NCBI GenBank assembly: GCA_017617995.1
Contig: JAFZVE010000028.1
Span: 1 to 64,000 of the forward strand
Source of the DNA: Clostridiales bacterium
GTDB lineage: Bacteria; Bacillota; Clostridia; Saccharofermentanales; Saccharofermentanaceae
Length of the DNA: 64,000 bases
Direction of reading: 5' to 3'
The notes below the pieces were generated by a model. It had not been told where the DNA came from. It saw only the letters and a program-made list of their open reading frames with translations, and did not search any database. This document shows, piece after piece, positions 1 through 8,040 of this stretch. Numbering within the stretch: position 1 is the stretch's first letter; each line of letters opens with the position of its first letter. Position numbers and translations under genes: made by a program.

Positions 1-31
1 CTTGATCCTGTGTTCTTCTGAAAGTATCATG
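1..31 (-). CDS. start of a second ORF downstream of the transposase (partial)
   Basis: Reading leftward, an ATG at 29-31 follows a GGAGGTG ribosome site that overlaps the end of the transposase gene. It opens a frame beginning MILSEEHRIK before the window ends. The near-overlap with the transposase stop suggests translational coupling inside one mobile element. Ten residues are too few to identify it. The style resembles N-termini of TnpB/OrfB-type accessory proteins, but that is only a guess. Confidence 0.4.
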
Positions 32-32
32 T

Positions 33-1085
33 TCACACCTCCAGAGAGGGCAGAGGGGACCTTTCTGAGATATCTCTGTTACGTACGGAGATACCGGCAC
101 TCAGTATCCGAGCAAACAGCTGAACCAGTGTCTCTTCACTCTTTCTTCTGCTGTTGGCGATAAGGTTATTCCATACGATATAGTTCCCGAGATGTTTAGT
201 GGAGACACCGTGGAACCTGTTTATGAATTCCTTCAATGTTCGGTGATAGGCATTAATACGCTGTATCCCGTACGAGATACCGCCTCTGTCGCATACACGG
301 CTGTCTGTCTCCATCTGGATCAGGCGTATCTCCTTGGTTTCCGAGAAGGCTTTATATGCTTTCTCGTTGTCGGTACAGAGTGTCGCTCCGGGAGCGATAA
401 TCCCGTCAAACACAGCCAAAATACAGGAAGAACTCGGTTTGCCGAGCTTGGCCGGTCTGGCATATGAAATACCGGATGTATCCACGGCGCAGGGCACACA
501 CACTTTCTCAGAAGACAGACCTTTGACTCGGATATCGTTTCCTCGCTTATGGGCTTTCCTCGGCATGGTGAAAGTCTTGCTGTTCTTGTGATTTCCTTTG
601 TAGGAGACATTGAAGAATGTCTCGTCTGCTTCCACTGTGCCATCCAGATACACCTTGTCTGTGACATCCCGCAATGCGTCAAGGATCTTATGTCTCCATG
701 AAAATGCTGTTGGCATAGAGATACCACACTCTTCCGAAGACTCCTTCAGAGTCTTCTTATCCAGCATACATTTCAGGTACTTGATCCAGATTCCCATTTC
801 TTTTCTTGTCCCGGAAGTAACAGACTGAGAGCTGGGTATGAACGATTTCCCGCAATCCCTGCACAGGAAACGCTGTGTTCCATCCTTGCGCTTCCCATTT
901 CTGACAACGTGATCACCTTTGCAATAGAGGCAGGAAAGATCGTCCCCCATCCTTGTCTCAATAAGGAATCCCTGAAGTGTCTCTTCACTCACATCGACAT
1001 CGTTCGTTACCGTGGAATAGAATACGACACGGTCTCCTAACGACAGGTTCCGATATGCAGTTATCACGTCCTTCAGCTCTGACAT
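33..1085 (-). CDS. IS1595-family (ISXO2-like) transposase
   Basis: This is a 350-residue DDE transposase that would cut and rejoin the ends of an insertion sequence. A zinc ribbon lies at residues 52-78 (C52xxC55, C75xxC78) and is followed by a helical segment with an HTH look. The ISXO2-type catalytic domain then shows VEADETF with D154, CTDN with D239, and the NAYHRTLKEF stretch with N279 and E286. The terminal GVSTKHLGNYIVWNN matches the family C-terminus (a GV..K.L.NY..W pattern). The frame is intact, so the copy may be active. Terminal inverted repeats cannot be defined because the left end lies outside the window. A second coding start follows directly downstream. Confidence 0.9.
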   Translation of the reverse strand: MSELKDVITAYRNLSLGDRVVFYSTVTNDVDVSEETLQGFLIETRMGDDLSCLYCKGDHVVRNGKRKDGTQRFLCRDCGKSFIPSSQSVTSGTRKEMGIWIKYLKCMLDKKTLKESSEECGISMPTAFSWRHKILDALRDVTDKVYLDGTVEADETFFNVSYKGNHKNSKTFTMPRKAHKRGNDIRVKGLSSEKVCVPCAVDTSGISYARPAKLGKPSSSCILAVFDGIIAPGATLCTDNEKAYKAFSETKEIRLIQMETDSRVCDRGGISYGIQRINAYHRTLKEFINRFHGVSTKHLGNYIVWNNLIANSRRKSEETLVQLFARILSAGISVRNRDISERSPLPSLEV

Positions 1086-1170
1086 AACCCAGCCTCACTT
1101 AATATGTTACTTGTATTATACAGAACAAACGTTCGACTATCAACTACAGAATTGAAATAAGCCTCCGATT

Positions 1171-1620
1171 TTATTCTGCTTTTCTTGTCTCGGCGAAACG
1201 GGCGAGCTCCTGATCGGCAGTTACCTTAAGAGATGCCGCTTCTGTGTCACTTATATCCGAACCGGAAGCTCTTCTTAGGAGCTCGGCAAATACCGAGGGC
1301 CTGGAGAGAGAATCGGAACACAGTCTCATGAATTTCATAACTTCCATGCTCTCTTGCGGGTCATAAAGACCGGAGATCACGTCTTCGATCAGATCAGTAT
1401 AGATCTCTTCGCAGATGCTCATCGACGTCATCCGGTCAAGTCCTTCGGCGTGGCCGAGGACGAAAAAGAGACCGTTATAGAGATGCTGCCGGAATAGAAT
1501 GTCTGTTTTCACTCTGCTCAGTGTTCCCTGTGCCGGCGGAGCCGGAAGCTTGCCGATCGTCGTATCTGCAGCAGCACGAACCGCTGCGAACCATTCGCGT
1601 TTGATTTCTTCTTTGTTCAT
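1171..1620 (-). CDS. hypothetical helical protein
   Basis: A 149-residue soluble protein with a good GGAGG ribosome site 7-8 bases before the ATG. I see no signal peptide, membrane segment or known motif. The sequence is rich in Glu, Arg, Leu and Ala and appears helical throughout. It stands alone between the transposase and an oppositely oriented hypothetical gene. Function unknown. Confidence 0.6.
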   Translation of the reverse strand: MNKEEIKREWFAAVRAAADTTIGKLPAPPAQGTLSRVKTDILFRQHLYNGLFFVLGHAEGLDRMTSMSICEEIYTDLIEDVISGLYDPQESMEVMKFMRLCSDSLSRPSVFAELLRRASGSDISDTEAASLKVTADQELARFAETRKAE

Positions 1621-1810
1621 CGCCGTCCTCCTTGACTCACTATACGTTTTTTAGTTTCTCCCTTTAATCTGATTATAGCATGTCAGGGAGCGAGCGTGGA
1701 TACAGTAGAACGTCCCTTCCTGTGAGAAAAAGGCGCTGTTGTTGATGAAGATCTGCTGGACAGATATAATGGTTCTGGGGGAGAAGAAGAAGAGATGAGG
1801 TCGGGAAAAG

Positions 1811-2383
1811 ATGGATATTCAGCTTGAGCCGTTATCGGATGCGATAAGGAAGGAGGACCTTCGTCCTTATTCCTCCCTGCTCTTTACTATTTATCAGGAT
1901 CAGGACGCATTCTCAATCGAAGCGTGCTTCGATGAGGGTGCTCTTGTTCTCGGACGTGAAAATCCCTATGTCATCTGTGGTGCCGCTTCTCCCTGGAAGA
2001 AGGTCGAAAAGGCAGTGGGAAAAGCATTGGCGAAGCTTATTAAGTCGAATTCTTCTTCCTATAGTCACTTTGATTCGATTGCTTATGGATTTGCAGATGG
2101 CGACCTGAACTATATCCGCAAGCCGCGTAAGAAGAAAGACGATGCACTTCTTAAGGGTGGGAAGAAAGAAACCGTGCATTTCACTTCTGAGGATTTCAAG
2201 GACTTCACACCCGCGAAACTTAAGGCTTGGCTTACGGTCTATCTGAAGGCGGAAGCGAATGAGAAGAGCTGGAAGGAATGGTTCACGCTCAAGTTCGAGA
2301 CGCTGTCGGAAGAACAACTCCAGTACTGGCGGGAATTTTTGGCTTCCAACTTCGACTACGAGAAGTATCATTCCGATAAATAA
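1811..2383 (+). CDS. hypothetical protein
   Basis: A 190-residue soluble protein with an ATG preceded by purine-rich sequence (GAAGAAGAAGAGATGAGG). The N-terminal half looks alpha/beta (phrases such as YSSLLFTIYQDQDAFSIEACFD). The middle carries a basic patch, RKPRKKK, and the C-terminal third is Trp- and Lys-rich and helical. No signal peptide or catalytic motif is visible. I do not recognise the family. It may be a small cytoplasmic or immunity-like protein, but nothing in the neighbourhood supports a role. Confidence 0.6.
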   Translation: MDIQLEPLSDAIRKEDLRPYSSLLFTIYQDQDAFSIEACFDEGALVLGRENPYVICGAASPWKKVEKAVGKALAKLIKSNSSSYSHFDSIAYGFADGDLNYIRKPRKKKDDALLKGGKKETVHFTSEDFKDFTPAKLKAWLTVYLKAEANEKSWKEWFTLKFETLSEEQLQYWREFLASNFDYEKYHSDK

Positions 2384-2467
2384 CGGATGAGATATTCCGG
2401 GATGTAGAATCGTCAGGTAGCTGGCGGCGGTAACTGAACCGTTTGCTTTTTCTCATTACCTCTTGAG

Positions 2468-3433
2468 TCAACTGAAGAAACGGATCGCGTCGCGAAGAAG
2501 GAAGAGGAAGTCTCCGAGCGAGATGACCGTGAGTACGATTGAGAAGACGAATGTAAAAGCACACTTCCTGATCGTTTTTCCTTTGGCGATCCGGATAAGA
2601 CCGAGAATCAGGAGAACTGCTCCAGTCAGAAGCGACAGAAGAACGATCGTACATAAGATCGTGGAGTAGTCATGATGAAGATGCTGATGATCGTAGAAGA
2701 GAAGCCGCAGATGCTTGTTCCTCGGATATGCGGTCGCGGCGATCGTTGTGAAACAAAGGATCGCCAAAAGGGAAATAGTGATGCCGACGGTCGAGAGCTT
2801 GGAACCGATGGTAGAAATGGAGATTTCTTCGGTGTGAAGAGGCGTGCATTTCTTGAAAGACAGCTTCTTACAGATGATCAGGGTCAAGGGGAGAACGGCT
2901 ACGAGAAGAAGCGCCACGCCGTAGAGGATCATCTTGCCGGAATGGTAGATCGACGTTCTGCCAAGGAGGAGAATCCAGTTGTAATATCTTACTTCACTTG
3001 CGACATATGGGTTGTTTGGGAAGAGGGATTCATTAGTGAAGAGCCAGAGTTCGACCAGAAGGATGATTCCCGAAGCCACGATGAGTAGTGCTCGGGTGAT
3101 CCGTTCATATCGGATCCCGTCCTGCTCGGGAGGGAGAAGTTCTCTGCTCCAGAGTTTCGCGATGACCATCAGGATCAGGATCAAAGCGAGTGATAAGAAA
3201 GCGGCCAATATGATCCGGAATCTATCCATGTTGACATGGTTGGCACGAAACCCCAGTTTCTTGAGGATCCCTTGGTAGAAGAACATCGTGTCGGTGGTGA
3301 AGAAAATCACATCGTGGGCGAGAGGCAGGCAGGCCAGTACGGTGGTAAACATCCCGAGGAGGGAAGACCATCGGATCTTTCTGTCTGCGAGGAAGAACAG
3401 AAATGCAGCAACCATAAGTAATGAGATGTACAT
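2468..3433 (-). CDS. polytopic membrane protein of unknown function
   Basis: A 321-residue integral membrane protein. Hydrophobic stretches near residues 1-18, 26-48, 70-92, 108-128, 165-188, 215-238, 258-282 and 290-312 suggest about eight transmembrane helices. No transporter or enzyme signature is visible. It lies convergent to the 190-residue gene and is transcribed away from the LRR lipoprotein downstream of it in the window. The gene is well formed, with an ATG after TAGGACGG, but the function is unknown. Confidence 0.65.
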   Translation of the reverse strand: MYISLLMVAAFLFFLADRKIRWSSLLGMFTTVLACLPLAHDVIFFTTDTMFFYQGILKKLGFRANHVNMDRFRIILAAFLSLALILILMVIAKLWSRELLPPEQDGIRYERITRALLIVASGIILLVELWLFTNESLFPNNPYVASEVRYYNWILLLGRTSIYHSGKMILYGVALLLVAVLPLTLIICKKLSFKKCTPLHTEEISISTIGSKLSTVGITISLLAILCFTTIAATAYPRNKHLRLLFYDHQHLHHDYSTILCTIVLLSLLTGAVLLILGLIRIAKGKTIRKCAFTFVFSIVLTVISLGDFLFLLRDAIRFFS

Positions 3434-3674
3434 AGAACCGTCCTAGAAAGAGAGCTTCGTGCGAGGAAATCCAGAATCACAAACATTATATCATCGCATG
3501 GGAGAGAAACTCTATATCCTGAAAAGAAACGTTTCCTATTCTTCCCTCAAGAAGAAATACCCGCATCCAATTCTTTGGGTAAGCCCTTTTGCGTCTATTG
3601 AAATATGGATATAATCAAAATGAATTCGGTTTTCCGAATACGGGAATGGTTAATTGTTTAGGAGGTAATTGGGA

Positions 3675-4889
3675 ATGAAGAAAGCAGTGTGTGTGCTTCT
3701 TTCGGCACTTATGGCAGCAAGTCTGATCGGTTGTAAGAAGGAAGAAGAGACGACGGAAAAGACAAGGAAAAAAGTGGCGAAGGAAGAAGCGGTCGAGGAC
3801 GAAGAAGATTCTACGGATGAGGAGAATACAGAGGAAGACCTTACGGATGAGGACACGGATACTGTAACCGGAGACGGCATCCCGATCAGCAGTATAAATT
3901 TCCCGGATGGAAAGTTCTGTGAGTACATCAAAGAAAACTTTGATACGAATGGGGACGGAGCACTGTCAGAAGATGAGATCGCTGAAGTAAAGGAAATCAG
4001 ATTCAATGCATCCGATGTTCAATATGATCCTGAGCCGAAGGAGGTCTCGCTTGACGGGATCGAGTATCTTACAGAACTGGAGACACTTGTTGTACTTAAT
4101 GCGTCTTTGTCTTCCACGGAGTTCCCGGATAACAGGAAACTGATTACTCTCTGCTTCTCCAATTGTCCGATGACCTCTCTGGATACCAGTGATCTTCAAA
4201 GTCTGGAGAAACTGATAGTCGAGAACTGTGGTTTAACGGAACTGATCCTTGATAATCCGAATCTTGAGAGACTTTCCTGTATGAGCAATGATCTTCCGGA
4301 TCTGGACTTAAGCGGATGTCCGAATCTGGACTATCTGCATTGCGCTTATAACGGGTTCCACGAGCTCGATCTCAGTGGTGCCCCGAATCTTACTTTTCTT
4401 AACTGTTCGGGGAATATGCTCCATTCTCTGGATCTTACTGCAGTGCCGAATCTTACGGGCCTGAATATGTGGCAGACGAATATCAGTTCGATCGATCTGA
4501 GTGTATGCCCGGATCTGGAAAGCTTTGCTTGTTCTGATAGCCCGATTACATCAATCGATCTTTCCGGAAACACCAAACTGCAAAGTCTGGATGTTCAGTT
4601 CTGCGAGATTGCGTCACTGGATGTCAGCGTCTGTCCTGATCTCTACCGGCTGGACATTGTAAACACGGACATTACCAGTATCGATATAAGTACAAACACG
4701 AAGCTTGCCTATATGTATTGCGACGGGTCGCTGATCACATCTTTAGATATCAGCAACTGCCCGATATTGGTAAATCTGGTTAAGACCGGAGAAAGAACGG
4801 ATATGTCTGATGGCCGGACGGTATGGGATGACGCGAATGGCGAAGCGCAGCTGATGCTCGATTCTGTGGTTGAACTGATCTATTCGTAA
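3675..4889 (+). CDS. leucine-rich-repeat surface lipoprotein with an EF-hand loop
   Basis: Residues 1-20 form a lipoprotein signal (MKKAV...ASLIGC) with the lipobox Cys after LIG. A long acidic linker follows, rich in Glu, Asp and Thr. At residues 90-101 the sequence DTNGDGALSEDE fits a canonical calcium-binding EF-hand loop. The rest is about a dozen repeats of roughly 21 residues of the form LxxLDLSxCPxLxxLxC, as in BspA/internalin-like surface proteins. A likely role is protein or glycan binding at the cell surface. I chose the ATG at 3675 because GGAGG at 3661-3665 is nine bases away; an in-frame TTG at 3669 is too close to it. A strong terminator follows the stop. Confidence 0.85.
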   Translation: MKKAVCVLLSALMAASLIGCKKEEETTEKTRKKVAKEEAVEDEEDSTDEENTEEDLTDEDTDTVTGDGIPISSINFPDGKFCEYIKENFDTNGDGALSEDEIAEVKEIRFNASDVQYDPEPKEVSLDGIEYLTELETLVVLNASLSSTEFPDNRKLITLCFSNCPMTSLDTSDLQSLEKLIVENCGLTELILDNPNLERLSCMSNDLPDLDLSGCPNLDYLHCAYNGFHELDLSGAPNLTFLNCSGNMLHSLDLTAVPNLTGLNMWQTNISSIDLSVCPDLESFACSDSPITSIDLSGNTKLQSLDVQFCEIASLDVSVCPDLYRLDIVNTDITSIDISTNTKLAYMYCDGSLITSLDISNCPILVNLVKTGERTDMSDGRTVWDDANGEAQLMLDSVVELIYS

Positions 4890-4911
4890 TCGGAAACTAT
4901 AAAAGAAGTCA

Positions 4912-4942
4912 CAAAAAACGGGAGTGATCCTCCCGTTTTTTT
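4912..4942. terminator. bidirectional rho-independent terminator
   Basis: CGGGAG (4919-4924) and CTCCCG (4930-4935) form a tight hairpin with a five-base loop. It is flanked by an A-run on the left and seven Ts on the right, so it can stop the LRR lipoprotein transcript and also the converging minus-strand operon. Confidence 0.9.
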
Positions 4943-4964
4943 GTGTGTTGCTTTTTCCGTCCGA

Positions 4965-5444
4965 TTACTCTAAGCCGAGAAGATCAAATTCATCTTTCAT
5001 GCAGGCGATGATCACCTTCGCGCCGGCGGCCTTCTCTCCACAAGCATCGGCCTTGTCGATAAAAGAAAGCCCGGAAGATTGGATCCCTTTGACGATGTAG
5101 CCCTTGTCGGTCTTCCCAAGGATCTCGCCGGTATAGAAGGAGTAGTTCTTCCTGCTTACATTCTTCATGGTGCTCACGACATTGTAGACGCCGTAGAAGG
5201 GTAGGATCAGGATAATGAGAAGCCCCACGATGATACGGAAACTGAATACGATGATGTGAAGAACATGGATAAAGAGCAGCACCAGCGCAACCACGATGAG
5301 CAGGAACAGGAGGGAACCGACGAGGAGCCCCCAGGCCGATTTGATCTTGCCGGAGGTGTACGTCTTTTCCTGTTCGGCTGTCGGTGTGTATGGCTCGACA
5401 GCCGAAAGGTCGATGCTGGATGTATTGGATTGTGATTCTGACAT
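4965..5444 (-). CDS. small two-helix membrane protein
   Basis: A 159-residue protein. Residues 1-32 are soluble and polar, and two adjacent hydrophobic stretches near residues 35-57 and 62-85 form membrane helices. The C-terminal 70 residues look like a small beta domain (YSFYTGEILGKTDKGYIVKG). It is the last gene of a three-gene minus-strand operon, 18 bases after the zinc-ribbon protein. It probably works with that protein, but no family is recognisable. Confidence 0.65.
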   Translation of the reverse strand: MSESQSNTSSIDLSAVEPYTPTAEQEKTYTSGKIKSAWGLLVGSLLFLLIVVALVLLFIHVLHIIVFSFRIIVGLLIILILPFYGVYNVVSTMKNVSRKNYSFYTGEILGKTDKGYIVKGIQSSGLSFIDKADACGEKAAGAKVIIACMKDEFDLLGLE

Positions 5445-5462
5445 AGTAGTATATTCCCTTTC

Positions 5463-6800
5463 TTAGATCCGGTCGCCTTGGCGCTTTCTCGAGAAGACGG
5501 AGAGCTTGATGGAACTTGTTACTTCAAGAAGCTTGTTCGCGTGCTTGAAGAGCGCCACACCAAATGCCAAAACCCCGAAGGCGGCGATCGGTGCGGTGAG
5601 GTACAAGTCGAGCTCGTCACTTCCGATCCGGAAGGCGGATGGATCTGCCCGATAGTATACCGTAAGTAGCGTGGCACACGCAAGAAACATCAGGCCCATC
5701 AGGCTGTAAATGAGTTTCTTGTTCCACGGCGCGGTACCGGAGACTTCACCGGTCTGGCCGTTGATAAGGAAAGTATAGGGGGTATTCTCGTAGTGCACCG
5801 TAATGAACCAGACCGGAAGCATGACCGTGCCGGTCTTCTCGTAGGCTGATTTCGGATCGCATAAGGGCGGATTTCTCTTCTGAAACGAGGCGAATACTTT
5901 CTCTACGTGGGACTTATCCCGGCTGACGCCCTGCCAGTATTCAAGAAGATGGTCATTAAACTTCTCTTTTCCACGCTTCCTGGCACGTTCCAGGATCTCT
6001 GCCTCACTGAGATCGGCCGTATTGGAGTAAAAGCCCATCAGATACGAGGTATCAAAAGGTTTCTTCGATGACATGGCGAAAGGCTCGAGTGCGTCGGCCG
6101 CTGTTTCGTCAATGCAGGAACAGCTGATCACCGGAAGATCGTGGAAATAGCACTCACCCATGTAGGTGACGGATTCGTGATCTTCAATGTGGTGCTGCAC
6201 ATCCGAGTATTCGCCGTCGAAGAGGGTGCAGGGAAGATAGATGCCGCGTACGCATTCCGCATCGAGCTTCTTAAAGCGCCTCGGGACGAAGGCGCATCTC
6301 TTGATTCTTTTCTTGAAGTTACTGATCGCCTCTTCTTTGGTGATGGAAAAGGGGAGGATGTAGTCCGGCTTTCTGGACTTGGAGATACGGTTGTAGATCA
6401 CGGCGGTGGAACCGCAATAGACACACCGTGTCGAGACTTCCGTGTCGGTAGCGAAGACCTCGCCTCCGCACTGGCTGCAGGTATAGACTTTGCACTCGAA
6501 GTCTTCTGCCATAAGTCCGGTGACTTCCTCGGCCGGGGGGATCAGGAGGTCTTCACTTTCAGAGTCGGAGGGGATCTCTTCGGCTCTCGGGTCGAGATGG
6601 ATCTCTCCGTCGTCGGAGTCCACGTGGATCCCTTCTTCTTCCAGAAAAACCTGAAACTGCTCTTGGAGGGTGTGCGGCACGACCTCTTTGTCCGGAAGTT
6701 CTTCCGGAGCGTAGGCGTTTCCGCAGATATTACATACCAGTGCCCGAAGCTTGGGATCGTATTCTACCGGGGCACCGCAGGTGGGACAATTCTTCGCCAT
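5463..6800 (-). CDS. double zinc-ribbon membrane protein
   Basis: A 445-residue protein. The first zinc ribbon is at residues 5-26 (CPTCG ... CNICG). An acidic linker of about 70 residues follows, then a second ribbon near residues 108-131 (CSQCG ... CVYCG), a conserved soluble region of about 230 residues, and two membrane helices near 365-385 and 400-420. This is the TFIIB-type zinc-ribbon layout common in Clostridia and often misnamed as PriA-like helicase. No helicase motif is present. It is one of five zinc-ribbon proteins in this window. It lies between a 52-residue membrane peptide upstream and a two-helix protein downstream, so a membrane complex is plausible. Confidence 0.75.
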   Translation of the reverse strand: MAKNCPTCGAPVEYDPKLRALVCNICGNAYAPEELPDKEVVPHTLQEQFQVFLEEEGIHVDSDDGEIHLDPRAEEIPSDSESEDLLIPPAEEVTGLMAEDFECKVYTCSQCGGEVFATDTEVSTRCVYCGSTAVIYNRISKSRKPDYILPFSITKEEAISNFKKRIKRCAFVPRRFKKLDAECVRGIYLPCTLFDGEYSDVQHHIEDHESVTYMGECYFHDLPVISCSCIDETAADALEPFAMSSKKPFDTSYLMGFYSNTADLSEAEILERARKRGKEKFNDHLLEYWQGVSRDKSHVEKVFASFQKRNPPLCDPKSAYEKTGTVMLPVWFITVHYENTPYTFLINGQTGEVSGTAPWNKKLIYSLMGLMFLACATLLTVYYRADPSAFRIGSDELDLYLTAPIAAFGVLAFGVALFKHANKLLEVTSSIKLSVFSRKRQGDRI

Positions 6801-6829
6801 TTACTCTCTCTTTCACTGTTTCTTGGACA

Positions 6830-6988
6830 TCAGTTCTTCTTTTTCCCGCCGAGCTTCTGACTGGTGAAGCCCAGAAGCCACGGGTACACGATCAGATCGT
6901 GGATGTGGTTGGAACGGATGAGAATGATCCCGAAAACGATAAGTATCAAGCCTGCGATGGCGGCAAGCACACATAGATAAAGGAACAA
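6830..6988 (-). CDS. 52-residue single-pass membrane protein, TTG start
   Basis: This short frame reads MFLYLCVLAAIAGLILIVFG at its start, which is one membrane helix, and ends with the basic tail KLGGKKKN. The TTG start at 6986-6988 has a strong GGAGGG nine bases upstream, and an in-frame stop just before it rules out a longer protein. It opens the operon that continues into the double zinc-ribbon protein 29 bases later. The hydrophobic core, basic C-terminus and good ribosome site make it a credible small gene. Confidence 0.65.
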   Translation of the reverse strand: MFLYLCVLAAIAGLILIVFGIILIRSNHIHDLIVYPWLLGFTSQKLGGKKKN

Positions 6989-7162
6989 AACCCTAAGCCC
7001 TCCTTTGCCATACTATTGCACTTCCTCTTGCGAATAAATTCCTGTTTTTTCCCCAAGTCAATTATAGCATGGGAGTGGTGGTATTATTCTTCTATTTTAG
7101 TAACTTGACGCACCTTCAGGATCGAAGGAAGAAGGCGATATTCGCAAGCTTTGCCGCATGAA

Positions 7163-7171
7163 TGATATAAT
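7163..7171 (+). promoter_or_regulatory. extended -10 promoter of the SprT-like gene
   Basis: TGATATAAT at 7163-7171 is an extended -10 element about 65 bases before the SprT-like start. No convincing -35 is visible, as expected for this promoter type. Confidence 0.4.
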
Positions 7172-7236
7172 TTATTAGGATAGTCTGTCTTCAAGGAAAT
7201 GAAGCACGAACTCGGATATAAATGGGAGCAGTTAGA

Positions 7237-7980
7237 ATGACTTCAGAAGAGATGGAAAGAGAGATACTGCGGCTCATCGCCAGGTATGCACCGGAAGGTA
7301 CGAAGTTCTTCTGGGATGAATCGCGGAAGCATCTGGGATTTTGTTCCACCAGGCGGGACCGGAGTTCCCTTAAGATCTTAAGTACGATCTATATCAGTTA
7401 CCCGTATGCCGTGCAGAATACGTGGGAACTGGTCCGGAAAACAGTACTGCATGAAATCGCACATGCCATACGTCCGTGGCATAATCACGATGATCTGTGG
7501 CAATATACGTGTATCTCGATCGGAGGGGACGGCATGAAGTATGCCAGTCTCAAAGAAGCGCTCCCTGCGAAGTATATGGCCGTCTGCCCGGTATGCGGGC
7601 GGCATCTTTTTTCTCATTCGAAGACCGGAAGAGCTACTTATCACGTCAAGTGCGGCATAGAGAGCCGTCTGATCTGGGGAATCAATCCCGATGCGCTCCT
7701 TATAAAGAACAAGGAACTGCTGATGTATAAGGTCGGGCTGGTGCGTGCGAACGATCAGGGGGCGGAGCGGATCCGGAAGAATATCGGCCTTGCGGATCTG
7801 AGTGATCATGAGATCAATCTGTGGTGTCGGGAGCAGATCCTGAAGGAGGGCTCTGAGTTCTCTCTTTCGGATTTTAAGTGCATGGTTGAAAACGACGAAT
7901 ATATCATCAATATCGATGCCTCCAGTTATATCGTGACGAGCGCGAAGAAAAAAGGAAAGAAACCGAAGAAAACGAAGTGA
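7237..7980 (+). CDS. SprT-like zinc metalloprotein
   Basis: The protein is 247 residues long. A zincin motif HEIAHA is followed by a third His in the next dozen residues (RPWHNHDDLW), as in SprT/Wss1-type metallopeptidases. A short zinc ribbon comes next (CPVCGRH ... YHVKC). The last 90 residues are a lysine-ending tail with no recognisable domain. SprT proteins act on DNA-protein or stalled-protein substrates, but the bacterial role is uncertain. I chose the ATG at 7237, eight bases after GGGAG; the in-frame ATG at 7223 would place that ribosome site inside the gene. It is monocistronic or read with the lipoprotein downstream. Confidence 0.75.
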   Translation: MTSEEMEREILRLIARYAPEGTKFFWDESRKHLGFCSTRRDRSSLKILSTIYISYPYAVQNTWELVRKTVLHEIAHAIRPWHNHDDLWQYTCISIGGDGMKYASLKEALPAKYMAVCPVCGRHLFSHSKTGRATYHVKCGIESRLIWGINPDALLIKNKELLMYKVGLVRANDQGAERIRKNIGLADLSDHEINLWCREQILKEGSEFSLSDFKCMVENDEYIINIDASSYIVTSAKKKGKKPKKTK

Positions 7981-8040
7981 TATAATCAATGAAGGATGGG
8001 GTGTATTCAGACGAGATGTAGCTTTGATGGAGGGTGCGCT

